From Acidobacteriota bacterium (GTDB taxonomy: Bacteria; Acidobacteriota; Terriglobia; Acidiferrales; UBA7541): a stretch of DNA of 64,000 nucleotides. Where the stretch lies: positions 1 to 64,000 of the forward strand of contig JABCYZ010000027.1 of assembly GCA_013289955.1 (NCBI GenBank). Reading direction: 5' to 3'. Numbering within the stretch: the stretch's first letter is position 1; every line of letters begins with the position of its first letter. Below the pieces are notes generated by a model that was not told the DNA's origin, searched no databases, and saw only the letters and a program-made list of their open reading frames with translations. Position numbers and translations under genes: made by a program. Positions 1 through 7,839 of the stretch are shown piece after piece.

Positions 1-1
1 A

Positions 2-91
<90 letters not shown>

Positions 92-160
92 GATGTTGTG
101 GCAAGACCAATCGTAGCAAGGGTTCTGTCTTCCGGCAATCCAGTATTGCTTAGTGAGGAT

Positions 161-652
161 TTAGCGGCGGGCAGCGAAGAAGGTTTGAAGGATGGAAGCG
201 CACTCGGCTGCGAGAACGCCCGGAATGGCTTCCACCTGGTGATTGAGAGTGGCGTTCGTGAGAATTTCAAAGCACGAACGGACGGCTCCGCTCTTCGGAT
301 CGTCCGCGCCGTAGACGAGGCGAGGTATGCGGGCTTGGATAATCGCCCCCGCGCACATGCTACAGGGCTCAAGAGTGACGTAGAGAGTTGTGCCGGCCAT
401 GCGGTAGTTATTGAGGAGACGAGCAGCTTCGCGGATCACGATGATTTCGGCGTGGGCGGTAGGGTCGCAGTCGCGTATCGTGCGGTTGGCAGAGCGGGCG
501 AGGATTCTGCCGTCGTGGACCACTAGGGCACCAATGGGGACTTCGCCCGCAGCGGCCCCGGCGCGAGCTTCCTCAACGGCCACGCGCATAAACTGGATGT
601 CGGCTTCCATTCGGGGCGAAAGGATAGCACGCGAGAAGAGCGGAGAAGTCAT
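161..652 (-). CDS. tadA: tRNA-specific adenosine deaminase TadA
   Basis: This is the cytoplasmic zinc deaminase that converts the wobble adenosine of tRNA-Arg(ACG) to inosine; its substrate tRNA is encoded at about 17.0 kb. The cytidine/deoxycytidylate deaminase fold is clear: zinc ligand and catalytic Glu in HAE (residues 67-69) and PCSMC (96-100, Cys97 and Cys100). At 163 residues it is of normal length. An internal Met15 (149 residues) is an alternative start. The longer start is preferred because its ATG overlaps the stop of the upstream gene as ATGA, which suggests translational coupling. Confidence 0.93.
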   Translation of the reverse strand: MTSPLFSRAILSPRMEADIQFMRVAVEEARAGAAAGEVPIGALVVHDGRILARSANRTIRDCDPTAHAEIIVIREAARLLNNYRMAGTTLYVTLEPCSMCAGAIIQARIPRLVYGADDPKSGAVRSCFEILTNATLNHQVEAIPGVLAAECASILQTFFAARR

Positions 653-957
653 CGCGAAGTTTGTGTCCGTCCCTTGCCTGAGAGGTAGTGCTTCCCAATC
701 CGCAAGCCCTCGTAGATTCCGAAAGAAACTGTAAGCAGCAGCAAAGCTCCTATTGCCGAATCTTCGAGATGAATTATCTCATTCTTATGCTGTTCGGCGC
801 GAAAAGCGGAGGCGTTTTCTGGCGCTGGATTCTTGTACCATGCAGAAAAAGCTTGATCAAACTCTCGCCTGTGAATGAAGGTTGGAACGCAATACGCTAG
901 AATGAATGCCGAGACATAAGCGGCGGAAAGAATTAGCGATACCCGTCTCCAACGCAT
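649..957 (-). CDS. small membrane protein, function unknown
   Basis: This 102-residue protein has two predicted membrane segments, at about residues 6-25 and 68-86, separated by a charged, His- and Glu-containing loop, and a basic C-terminal tail. The topology suggests a hairpin inner-membrane protein. Its stop overlaps the tadA start by 4 bp, so it is probably the first gene of a two-gene unit with tadA. I do not recognise a family, and composition alone gives no function. Confidence 0.6.
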   Translation of the reverse strand: MRWRRVSLILSAAYVSAFILAYCVPTFIHRREFDQAFSAWYKNPAPENASAFRAEQHKNEIIHLEDSAIGALLLLTVSFGIYEGLRIGKHYLSGKGRTQTSR

Positions 958-1162
958 GTCTGGAATACTAGCTCTCCAGGAGCGCGCGATTCAATTACCA
1001 AAGCTTCCGTTTCGCTGCGCTTGACAATTGTGGAGGGGGGAAACAAACTACGCGCATGCGTGAGCGCTTGGTGCAAGCGTTGGAGGTCGATCTTCCTGGA
1101 CGCTGCACGCGATTTTTGCTGAGTGCAGCGCAGCAAACCTGAGATCTGCTGAAGAAACCTGA

Positions 1163-2143
1163 ATGGAACTCCGAAAAGACCCCATCACACAAAGTTGGAT
1201 CATACTAGGCCAGCGGGAAGTCGGCGGCGAATCACTGGCTGAGTGTCCGTTTGAACCTGAAAGAATAGAAAAATCAAAACCCATTTTGAGTTGGCCTGCG
1301 GAAGGACCGTGGCAGGTGCGCGTGGTGCCTCACCCGGAGCCACTTTACCGCGTGGAAGGGGATCCGGGGCGCCTGGCCGAGGGTATGTACGACAAAATGG
1401 GGCCGCTCGGAGCGCACGAGGTTATCGTGGAGACGCCGAGTCACGAAAAGCGGCTGCCTCAATTCAGCGACGAAGAGATCGAGCGAGTGTTGTGGGTGTG
1501 GGGGGCGCGAATCGCCGATTTGAAAAAGGATTCCCGGTTCAAATACGTCAGCGTGTTCAAGAATCAGGGGGTGATGGCAGGGGAGGAGTGGCCGCACGCA
1601 CATTCAGAAGTAACCGCAACGATATTCGTGCCGCGGCGAATTAAATACGAGCTGCATGCTGCGCATGACTGGTTTCGAGACAAAGAGCGATGCATTTTCT
1701 GCGATTTCGTGAAGCAGGAGGAGAAGCAGGGAAAGCGAATCGTGGACGTGCAAGGAGACTATTACGCGCTGTGCCCGTACGCATCCCGCGTACCCTACGA
1801 GGTCTGGGTGATGCACCGCAGGCACAATCAGCTTTTTGAGCAGCCGCGGCCGGGGTCGAACCGCAAGCAATTGGCCGCGCTGCTAGGGCGCGTGCTGCGC
1901 AGGCTGGAAAAAGTGGCACCGGCCTATCATCTGGTGGTGCACACAGCCCCGAACACCAAGAGTAAGAAAGGTGAATTGGCCGGTTATTGGAAAACCCTGG
2001 CAGAAGACTACCACTGGCACATAGAAATCATGCCGATTGTGGAAAAGCGCAGCAAGTCCTACAGCATCAAAGAGGTGTATTTCAACGCGGAGTTGCCCGA
2101 GCAGGCCGCCGCGCATTTGCGAGCCCTGGACCCCAATTCGTGA
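1163..2143 (+). CDS. galactose-1-phosphate uridylyltransferase-like protein (HIT superfamily)
   Basis: This 326-residue protein has GalT architecture: an N-terminal nucleotidyltransferase part with a HAHSE active-site motif (residues 145-149) in place of the usual HPHGQ, and a C-terminal half starting with a zinc-type CIFC (177-180). Both histidines of the HxH catalytic motif remain, so nucleotidyl transfer is plausible, but the Gly-Gln that follows is Ser-Glu, so the substrate may not be galactose-1-phosphate. A second, canonical galT lies at 17.5 kb, and that one is the better candidate for the Leloir enzyme. The gene stands alone, with 205 bp upstream and 460 bp downstream free of clear genes. 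Confidence 0.8.
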   Translation: MELRKDPITQSWIILGQREVGGESLAECPFEPERIEKSKPILSWPAEGPWQVRVVPHPEPLYRVEGDPGRLAEGMYDKMGPLGAHEVIVETPSHEKRLPQFSDEEIERVLWVWGARIADLKKDSRFKYVSVFKNQGVMAGEEWPHAHSEVTATIFVPRRIKYELHAAHDWFRDKERCIFCDFVKQEEKQGKRIVDVQGDYYALCPYASRVPYEVWVMHRRHNQLFEQPRPGSNRKQLAALLGRVLRRLEKVAPAYHLVVHTAPNTKSKKGELAGYWKTLAEDYHWHIEIMPIVEKRSKSYSIKEVYFNAELPEQAAAHLRALDPNS

Positions 2144-2603
2144 GCCCGTGGTTTCCAGAAAAACAGCCCAAGCGCTATAGCGAGCTTGTCATTTTCTTCT
2201 AAACAGGGCCGGCCGCGTGGGGAGTGGGATGTTCGATCTTTCTCCACCCAAAGTCCTGGCTATCCTCGTGGGCCATACCGAGGCCGATTTCCTCGCAGGG
2301 AATTGTTCAAATAAAAGGAAGTAACTAGACTAGTAATCATGGTGAATCGCAGCAAGGAGGGCGGGGATTGGCGGCCCACGTGGAGGGACTGGGACGTTTC
2401 AGGGATCGCAAGCGGTAGTGGATATAGCCGGACTGAAACTACCAGATATGGTATAGCGCTTCAGGAAACACGCTAGATTTGCTACCCCGCATACTTGTTT
2501 ACAGCCACTAAGTGCTGTACTATCTTCACGGTTCTGAGTCGCGGTTCCTCCCAGCACTCGATCGGCGGCTTCGAAAATCTAATTTTACTGGTCGAGGTGT
2601 CAG
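2144..2603. other. intergenic region without a clear gene
   Basis: These 460 bp separate galT-like from the bactofilin gene. Short reading frames on both strands lack ribosome-binding sites and recognisable composition. The only signal I can support is the promoter-like sequence at 2495-2523. Confidence 0.5.
2495..2523 (+). promoter_or_regulatory. sigma70-type promoter for the bactofilin operon
   Basis: TTGTTT and TACTAT are separated by exactly 17 bp, about 80 bp upstream of the bactofilin start codon and in the right orientation. This is a sequence match only. Confidence 0.5.
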
Positions 2604-3161
2604 ATGTGGAAAAAAGAAGATGGTAAGCCGCAAGGAGTGCCTGAGATTTCCACAGCACCTGCGGGCGCGACAAGCACGCCAAGTTCAAGTTCGGCCCCCA
2701 TTCGTGAAACCCCGCGAGAAGTACCAGTTTCTTCGAACGCCGCTGCCTGCATCAGTCAAGGGATCAAAATCAAGGGTGAGGTCACCGGAAGCGAAGATCT
2801 TTTCGTTGATGGCCAGGTGGACGGAAAACTGAACCTCACCAACGGGAGCCTGACGATTGGGCCGAATGGAAACGTGAAAGCCGACGTGACAGCTCGTGAA
2901 GTGATTGTTCGCGGCAAGATTGAAGGAAAAGTCTCGGGGCGCGACAAAGTGCAACTCTGGAGCACCGGGCAGGTCACCGGGGAAGTAACGACCGACCGGC
3001 TGGCCATCGAAGATGGTGCGATGTTGCGCGGCAAGGTCGAAGCGGGAAAACACCCAGGCAAAACCGGGGAAGCGCAAGCCGCAGCTGCGGCGGGTGGCTC
3101 GTCCACGGGAGGCAAATCCTCCGGCCCAATTTCCTTGAATTCGGGAACGGCGGCGGATTGA
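2604..3161 (+). CDS. bactofilin (polymer-forming cytoskeletal protein)
   Basis: The central part (about residues 50-145) is the bactofilin beta-helix: short repeats alternating Gly with hydrophobic residues, for example IKGEVTG, VDGKLN and VRGKIEG. It is flanked by a Ser/Pro/Thr-rich N-terminal tail and an Ala/Gly-rich C-terminal tail, as in the family. Bactofilins form nucleotide-independent filaments on the inner face of the membrane and scaffold cell-shape, stalk or polysaccharide machinery. The length (185 residues) is usual. The next gene begins 3 bp after the stop, so the two are almost certainly co-transcribed. Confidence 0.92.
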   Translation: MWKKEDGKPQGVPEISTAPAGATSTPSSSSAPIRETPREVPVSSNAAACISQGIKIKGEVTGSEDLFVDGQVDGKLNLTNGSLTIGPNGNVKADVTAREVIVRGKIEGKVSGRDKVQLWSTGQVTGEVTTDRLAIEDGAMLRGKVEAGKHPGKTGEAQAAAAAGGSSTGGKSSGPISLNSGTAAD

Positions 3162-3164
3162 TCC

Positions 3165-3911
3165 ATGAGCTTCCTGCACAAACTCGGCATTGGCATCGGA
3201 AGTGGCACGGGCCGCGAGGTCTCGCGGCCGATTCCTCAAAATGGAAGAACGCGTAGTCTGACTCCGGTTCCGGCGGTAGGATCGCCACGTCCGCCAGAGG
3301 CGCCTGGTTCGACGCGGATGTCGAATGGTTTGAAAGAGTTTTTGTGGAATCTGGATGGACTTGGCCGCGGTACGCTGCTGGACCTCGGACCGGCCTGGCA
3401 GACCACTCTTAGCTTTTTTATCGAACGCGGATTCCGCGTGTCTTCGGAAGATATTTTGCGGGAGTGGAAGGATTTTCTGAAGGAAGAGGAGTCGCGGCTC
3501 AATGGCCCAGGCGTTGTTTCTGAAACCCTGGACATGACACCGACAGGGCGCGCCTTGCGTTTCCTCGAATCCAATTTGCAATATCCGAACGCATCGTTTG
3601 ACGCCGTCCTGGTGTGGGATTTGCTGGACTATCTGGAGCCCGCGCTGGCGAAACAAACCATAGCGAATCTCACCGAATTGCTTCGTCCGGGTGGCGTGGT
3701 CTTTGCGCTGTTTCACAGCAAAAAGCCCGAAGGATTTCAGCGCTACCGCATCGCGGATTCGAATTCGCTGCAGATTATTTCGGCGACCGTTCTGTGCCCG
3801 GCCCAGAAGGTCTACCAGAACCGCGAAATCCAGGACTTGTTCAGCCGATTCCGAACGATGAAGTCGTTCGTAAGCCGCGACCAACTTCGTGAGACTCTCT
3901 TCATCAAGTAA
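3165..3911 (+). CDS. class I SAM-dependent methyltransferase-like protein
   Basis: This 248-residue protein has a disordered, Arg/Pro-rich first 50 residues followed by a Rossmann-like methyltransferase fold. LLDLGPAW (about 70-77) matches motif I, FDAVLVWDLLDYL corresponds to motif IV, and LRPGGVV is the post-IV strand seen in Methyltransf_11 proteins. Motif I lacks the usual GxGxG run, so cofactor binding may be weakened or lost. Tight linkage to bactofilin (3 bp) suggests a shared role, possibly as a bactofilin-associated factor, but the substrate is unknown. Confidence 0.7.
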   Translation: MSFLHKLGIGIGSGTGREVSRPIPQNGRTRSLTPVPAVGSPRPPEAPGSTRMSNGLKEFLWNLDGLGRGTLLDLGPAWQTTLSFFIERGFRVSSEDILREWKDFLKEEESRLNGPGVVSETLDMTPTGRALRFLESNLQYPNASFDAVLVWDLLDYLEPALAKQTIANLTELLRPGGVVFALFHSKKPEGFQRYRIADSNSLQIISATVLCPAQKVYQNREIQDLFSRFRTMKSFVSRDQLRETLFIK

Positions 3912-4037
3912 ACGGCGCATTACCAACCACAACAGCTCGCCAAGGAGACTTGGCTCCCGATGTTTCCGGCTTGGGGCAGTCTGACACGCCCATTCTCGGA
4001 TCTCCGGTTATCCATTCCGGAGGATCTTCGTCTTCAT

Positions 4038-5408
4038 CTATCCCGTTCTTGGACCGCGGTTTGCGGCGGCAAATAAGAAGCCTCGCTGTTTAGAATCTAT
4101 CCAGAACCATGGAGATTTTCGCGAATTTTGCCACGAAACGGCGCTTAGAAGGAACAACCCTCCGGCGATCCAGGCACCGTGATGAGCGACACCATCGACC
4201 ACTGCGTCCACCGAGTTATGCACGCCTAGCAGCCGTTCTGCAATCCAGCCGAGGGACGCGAGAGCCGCAAAAACCGCCCCGCCGATCCGGAGAACCGAGT
4301 ATGACTTCATTCGGCGCAACAAGACGAGAGAGGGCATGATAGCGGCAACCACAATCAGCTGCATGGTCTCGATCCCCAGGTTGAACGCCAGAATTCCGGT
4401 CACACGCTCCCACCGGCCGAGCCCCAACTCTCCCAGGGTTGCAGCAAATGCCAAACCATGAATCAGCCCGAAGAAGGCCGCAATGAGTGCTTCTTGTCCG
4501 GGGAAGAGTGGACGGAGCGCGTGAACTGCGGAAACAAGAATAGATAGAGCGATCAGCACTTCGATGGGACGACTCGGCAAGCGGATCAGCCCCAAGGCCG
4601 CTACGGCGAGAGTGATGGAGTGCCCGATGGTAAACGCGGTCACTACCTTTAAAATCTGTAAAAGGCTGTGACGCGCGCCAGCGAATCCAGACCAGCCCGA
4701 AGCTGTAGCAAGGAGTGGTGCTGGCAGAAGCAAAGTGAGCAGGAACAGAAGGTGATCTGTGCCTTCCGCAATGTGCCGCATCCCGAGCCGGAAAAGACTT
4801 GTGAAGCCGACGCCGCCCGTCCGCCCGCGAAACGCCGACCACGCATTCGAAAATGCAGACAATGAGCCATTGCCGGCCTGTGCGTAATCCAGCTCATAGA
4901 ACGATTGGTTCTCGTTTCGGTTCTGCGCGACGATGCGAATATCGGGATCGCGGGGCACGAGACAATTCATCAGGTAGACGGATATTTCCCGCCGGTGATG
5001 GTTCTCGAGAACAATCCTTCGCTCCGGCCCACCGCGCGTCAGTTCCACGGTGAACTCAATCTGAATTTCACCGAGTCCTGCTTTGATCTCCTCGATGGCC
5101 GGGAACTTCTCTGAGACAAGCGTGGGGCCAGCACTCTTTCCGTCTACCGTAATCGACAGATCGCGAAGCACTCGCTCCGCGTAAGCCCGCTGCTCCGCTA
5201 CCGAGATAGTGCCGTCTCCGTTCGTGTCGATGCTCTCGAGCAAATTGGCAGCAACCGCGACGCCCGGTATCAGTCGCATGGAGGCCTGAAGGTGGTCTTT
5301 CTCGACGGATAGGAGGATGGCTTGCAGGTACTCATCGAGCCTGTGCGCGAAGGCGCCTGAACCGAGCGTCAGCAGAATTGCGCCAGCGGCAAGAAGCCTC
5401 ATTTTCAT
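4038..5408 (-). CDS. HupE/UreJ-type membrane protein with EF-hand-like segment
   Basis: The protein is 456 residues from the ATG at 5408. It has a signal peptide (1-22), an extracytoplasmic N-terminal domain with an EF-hand-like loop DTNGDGTIS (61-69), and from about residue 200 a HupE/UreJ_2 membrane region with the HIAEGTDHLLF motif and six or seven hydrophobic segments. HupE/UreJ proteins are linked to nickel or other metal uptake; the His/Asp motif supports metal handling, but the substrate is inferred. The frame is open to 5594, but the preferred ATG overlaps the stop of the DUF3500 gene (ATGA) and starts exactly at a signal peptide. Confidence 0.8.
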   Translation of the reverse strand: MKMRLLAAGAILLTLGSGAFAHRLDEYLQAILLSVEKDHLQASMRLIPGVAVAANLLESIDTNGDGTISVAEQRAYAERVLRDLSITVDGKSAGPTLVSEKFPAIEEIKAGLGEIQIEFTVELTRGGPERRIVLENHHRREISVYLMNCLVPRDPDIRIVAQNRNENQSFYELDYAQAGNGSLSAFSNAWSAFRGRTGGVGFTSLFRLGMRHIAEGTDHLLFLLTLLLPAPLLATASGWSGFAGARHSLLQILKVVTAFTIGHSITLAVAALGLIRLPSRPIEVLIALSILVSAVHALRPLFPGQEALIAAFFGLIHGLAFAATLGELGLGRWERVTGILAFNLGIETMQLIVVAAIMPSLVLLRRMKSYSVLRIGGAVFAALASLGWIAERLLGVHNSVDAVVDGVAHHGAWIAGGLFLLSAVSWQNSRKSPWFWIDSKQRGFLFAAANRGPRTG

Positions 5409-6550
5409 TTCGCGGCAGACCCTCGTCCGTAGTCGTTCGTCGGATCGCGATACATGGTATGGACATGCAGGGAGGGATCGCCGCCGAGTGTTTGCGGTGC
5501 GTATTCGATGACCAGGTGCGGGCCTTGAATTCGATAGTAGGCCGAAATGTTTTTTCCGGGAGCAGCGGTGGCTGGACCGCTCCAGGCGAACCACGTTTCG
5601 TTGATATCGGCCTTGAGTTCGGCCATGCGGGCTGCGGCCGCGCTTTCATGAATGATGTCCGCCCACTGAGAGATCACCTCGAGAAGCATGGCGCGCTGGC
5701 GGTCGTTCATGGCCGTAGCTTTCAGGCCTTCGGGTTGGATGGTTTTGCCGTCCTGGCCGGGCCCGAGTACGAGATCGGCGAGCTTGTAGCTGAGGATCGC
5801 CTGTTTCTTCTGATTGTCGTCGAGAGCATTGAGCAGAGCCAGAGCGTTGTCGCTCTCCGGGCCAAGGGGCCGTACGGTTTTTCCGTTGCTTAGGAACAGC
5901 GCCGGTTGCGCGCCGGTGAGAGTCGGAGTGAGGATGCCGCGTTCGCCGTCGATGGTGATGTTGAGCGCCAGATGGTGCCCTCCAAACTGGAGCATCCAGG
6001 GAGCTTTTTCGGAGGGCTTGCCGAGGATGGAGATGTAGTAGAGATCTTTGCCAAATATCGTGCTATCTGGTGGGCCGCCGAACGGTGGCCGATTCCCCGG
6101 CGGCGGGCCGTTCGGGTCTCCTGGTGGTGGAGTGTTTCGATCCCTGGGTGGTGGCTGGCTTCCATTGTTGCCACCTCGTGGCCGGTTGGCCTCGATATTT
6201 TTGTTTACTTCGTCGCCCTCCATGATTTGCTGAACCTTTTCAAAGCCTTTTCGGCTGAGAGCTGCGGACACCAGAGCCATTGCGGCGGAGCGCTGAGCTG
6301 GGCTCATGTCCTTGAGGCTGATGCCGCCCCGCGGGACGAACGAAACCGGCAAGTTGGACCAGTTTGCCCGCTGCTTTTCGTCATCAAATGCGAAGAGCAC
6401 GCTTTGCCGCTGTTTTTCATCGAGCGTTGAAAGAAAAGTATTTGCGGCGCTCACGATACGTGCAGTAGCTGTCTGCGCTCTGGAGGTTGTCACGGACAAA
6501 CAAATGAGCGCCAAAGCTAGTACGCTGCGGGTCCTCGACAAAACAGTCAT
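5405..6550 (-). CDS. DUF3500 family secreted protein
   Basis: This 381-residue protein has an N-terminal signal peptide (cleavage near residue 25). The DUF3500 hallmarks are present: SFVPRGG near residue 70, a GHHLALN segment, PTLTGAQP, and a C-terminal HVHTMYRDP. The family is of unknown function; its conserved histidines suggest metal or ligand binding. An Asn/Pro/Gly-rich linker (about 122-160) interrupts the domain and looks like a lineage-specific insertion. It is translationally coupled to the downstream HupE-like gene by a 4-bp overlap, so the two probably act together at the cell envelope. Confidence 0.85.
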   Translation of the reverse strand: MTVLSRTRSVLALALICLSVTTSRAQTATARIVSAANTFLSTLDEKQRQSVLFAFDDEKQRANWSNLPVSFVPRGGISLKDMSPAQRSAAMALVSAALSRKGFEKVQQIMEGDEVNKNIEANRPRGGNNGSQPPPRDRNTPPPGDPNGPPPGNRPPFGGPPDSTIFGKDLYYISILGKPSEKAPWMLQFGGHHLALNITIDGERGILTPTLTGAQPALFLSNGKTVRPLGPESDNALALLNALDDNQKKQAILSYKLADLVLGPGQDGKTIQPEGLKATAMNDRQRAMLLEVISQWADIIHESAAAARMAELKADINETWFAWSGPATAAPGKNISAYYRIQGPHLVIEYAPQTLGGDPSLHVHTMYRDPTNDYGRGSAAK

Positions 6551-6997
6551 CCAATATTCTCCTTCTCAGCCGCATCCTTACGGGTGACCCTTACCGTTGC
6601 TTCCCCCGATTTCGGAAGCCCGTTCCCGATGGGAGGAAGCTTATCACCATGGTGGATCCGGCTTGCTGCTTTTGTAAGCTCTTGGACATGAAGCCCGCAG
6701 CCTCCGGTTTCTCTTAGCTCGTTACGGATTAGTTCCGGCCGTCGCCATTTCCGGCAGCATTCTTCGCTTGCAAATCACGCTGCGAGGGAGTACATCGGAG
6801 CTGAGAGAGCTCAAGGAGCTCCGGAGGGGACATGACTCCACCGGGCTTAGAGCCGAACCAAAACTGAACACACCGCTCTCGTGGTGCGCGTCGCTCACGA
6901 AACATACGTGCACTTAGCGCGCTTCGGAGACGATACAGTATATTGGCAAAAGGGGGAGCCGCCGGCTCTCCCCTTTTTGAACTTGTCAACTATTGAG
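6551..6997. other. intergenic region upstream of the DUF3500 gene
   Basis: These 447 bp hold the leader of the DUF3500/HupE unit and the terminator at 6948-6978. On the minus strand the leader contains a possible hairpin (GCTTCC...GGAAGC, about 6630-6670) and a good ribosome-binding site (GAAGGAG) before the ATG at 6550. I found no B12-box or other known riboswitch core, and no convincing gene. Confidence 0.4.
6948..6978. terminator. intrinsic terminator (bidirectional)
   Basis: GAGCC/GGCTC continues into GGGG/CCCC with a one-base bulge and is flanked by an A run on the left and T5 on the right. It lies 20 bp after the stop of the minus-strand His-rich gene, so it probably ends that transcript, though it would also work on the plus strand. 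Confidence 0.75.
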
Positions 6998-7210
6998 CTA
7001 CCGTGGTGTCGAACTGGCGCGACGATGGTGGTGGCGCCGGTGATGCTTGCGATGGTGCCGATCATGTGAAGAAGCGGCATTGGATGATTGTGCCTGGCCA
7101 TTGCCGGCCGTTGACGGAAATGCCGATTGCGCCTGCGGAGAGGTTTGACTTGCAGATGCAAGAAGAAACGGTGCAGCTGTCAGTACGAGAAGGCTCAAGA
7201 TACGTTTCAC
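6998..7210 (-). CDS. small secreted His/Arg-rich protein
   Basis: This 70-residue protein starts at a GTG (7210), which is preceded by GGGGGA at good spacing. A signal peptide (residues 1-21, KRILSLLVLTAAPFLLASA) leads into a Gln/Ser/Ala-rich spacer and then a C-terminal tail with 8 His and 8 Arg/Lys in about 20 residues (HDRHHRKHHRRHHHRR). Such a tail could bind metal ions or polyanions. The reading frame is open further upstream (to 7258), but the GTG fits the ribosome-binding site and signal peptide. The mRNA leader holds a hairpin at 7267-7293. No family is recognised. Confidence 0.6.
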   Translation of the reverse strand: MKRILSLLVLTAAPFLLASASQTSPQAQSAFPSTAGNGQAQSSNAASSHDRHHRKHHRRHHHRRASSTPR

Positions 7211-7327
7211 GGTGTATCCCCCAAGGATCAGAATTCCCCCGCAGGGATATTGAAACACAAGAATGCCCTAAAGTCCCGCGGGATTCTTTTAGGTAGCGTA
7301 TCAATCAAGGAGAGCGCAAGAGGGGAA

Positions 7328-7361
7328 GCCAGGCACGCGGAGGGACGCGCGCCTGGCTTTT
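7328..7361. terminator. hairpin with T run between small genes
   Basis: A 12-bp stem (7328-7339 with 7346-7357, one mismatch) with a 6-nt loop is followed by TTTT on the plus strand. It lies just beyond the stop of the 59-residue minus-strand gene. On the minus strand the T tract is poor (TTCCCC), so the direction of action is uncertain. Confidence 0.55.
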
Positions 7362-7382
7362 AGCAGGGGCCGGACAAGGAAA

Positions 7383-7562
7383 CTATCCACCAAACTTGAG
7401 AGTCTCGAGCCACTGAATGGCTTCCCGCTGATTGGCAATGATCTGAGCCTGCCATAGCAGAGCTACCGACATGAGACCCATGGTGATGATGCACAAGGTC
7501 AAAACTATTCCCATGGAGGATTCAGAGGCCGGGATGCGAAGCTTGCGAATGAGCCATGCCAT
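7383..7562 (-). CDS. 59-residue single-span membrane protein
   Basis: The ATG at 7562 opens a 59-codon frame encoding MAWLIRKLRIP, then a hydrophobic segment (about residues 17-38) and an amphipathic tail ending in LETLKFGG. AGGAG lies 10 nt upstream of the start. A basic N-terminus with one membrane span suggests a cytoplasmic N-terminus or a signal anchor. It lies between a hairpin on its 3' side and an AT-richer upstream stretch. No homologous family is recognised; the evidence is the start signal and the membrane-protein composition. Confidence 0.5.
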   Translation of the reverse strand: MAWLIRKLRIPASESSMGIVLTLCIITMGLMSVALLWQAQIIANQREAIQWLETLKFGG

Positions 7563-7839
7563 AGTAGGGGTTCTCCTAGTACTCGAACGCTAGATTTCTC
7601 AGCTGCCGTGTTAAATCGGCAGATAAAGTACGTACACGTGTGTCTGACAGTCGCCTAACAAAGGGCAATCGAAGGGCCACCACGGTGGGTGCGACGAAAA
7701 TCGCTATCATCGCGGAAACATGGGATTTGGGACAGTTGTAGAAAAGCGAGGAGGCCAGCCGGAGTTTGCTTATGAGGAAAACCAGTCGCATTCCTGACAG
7801 TTTGTTTCCGAAGATTGTTAAATAACAGTCGTCGGGCGC

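Noticed and set aside
2685..3932. Long antisense frame opposite bactofilin and methyltransferase-like genes
   Set aside because: Arg/Gln/Ser-rich composition typical of an antisense shadow in GC-rich DNA; the sense genes have clear domains. The same applies to 27951-29024 and 56266-57411.
6551..6700. Possible riboswitch in the DUF3500/HupE leader
   Set aside because: Some hairpins, but no B12 box or nickel/cobalt (NiCo) riboswitch core could be recognised by eye; would need a covariance-model search.
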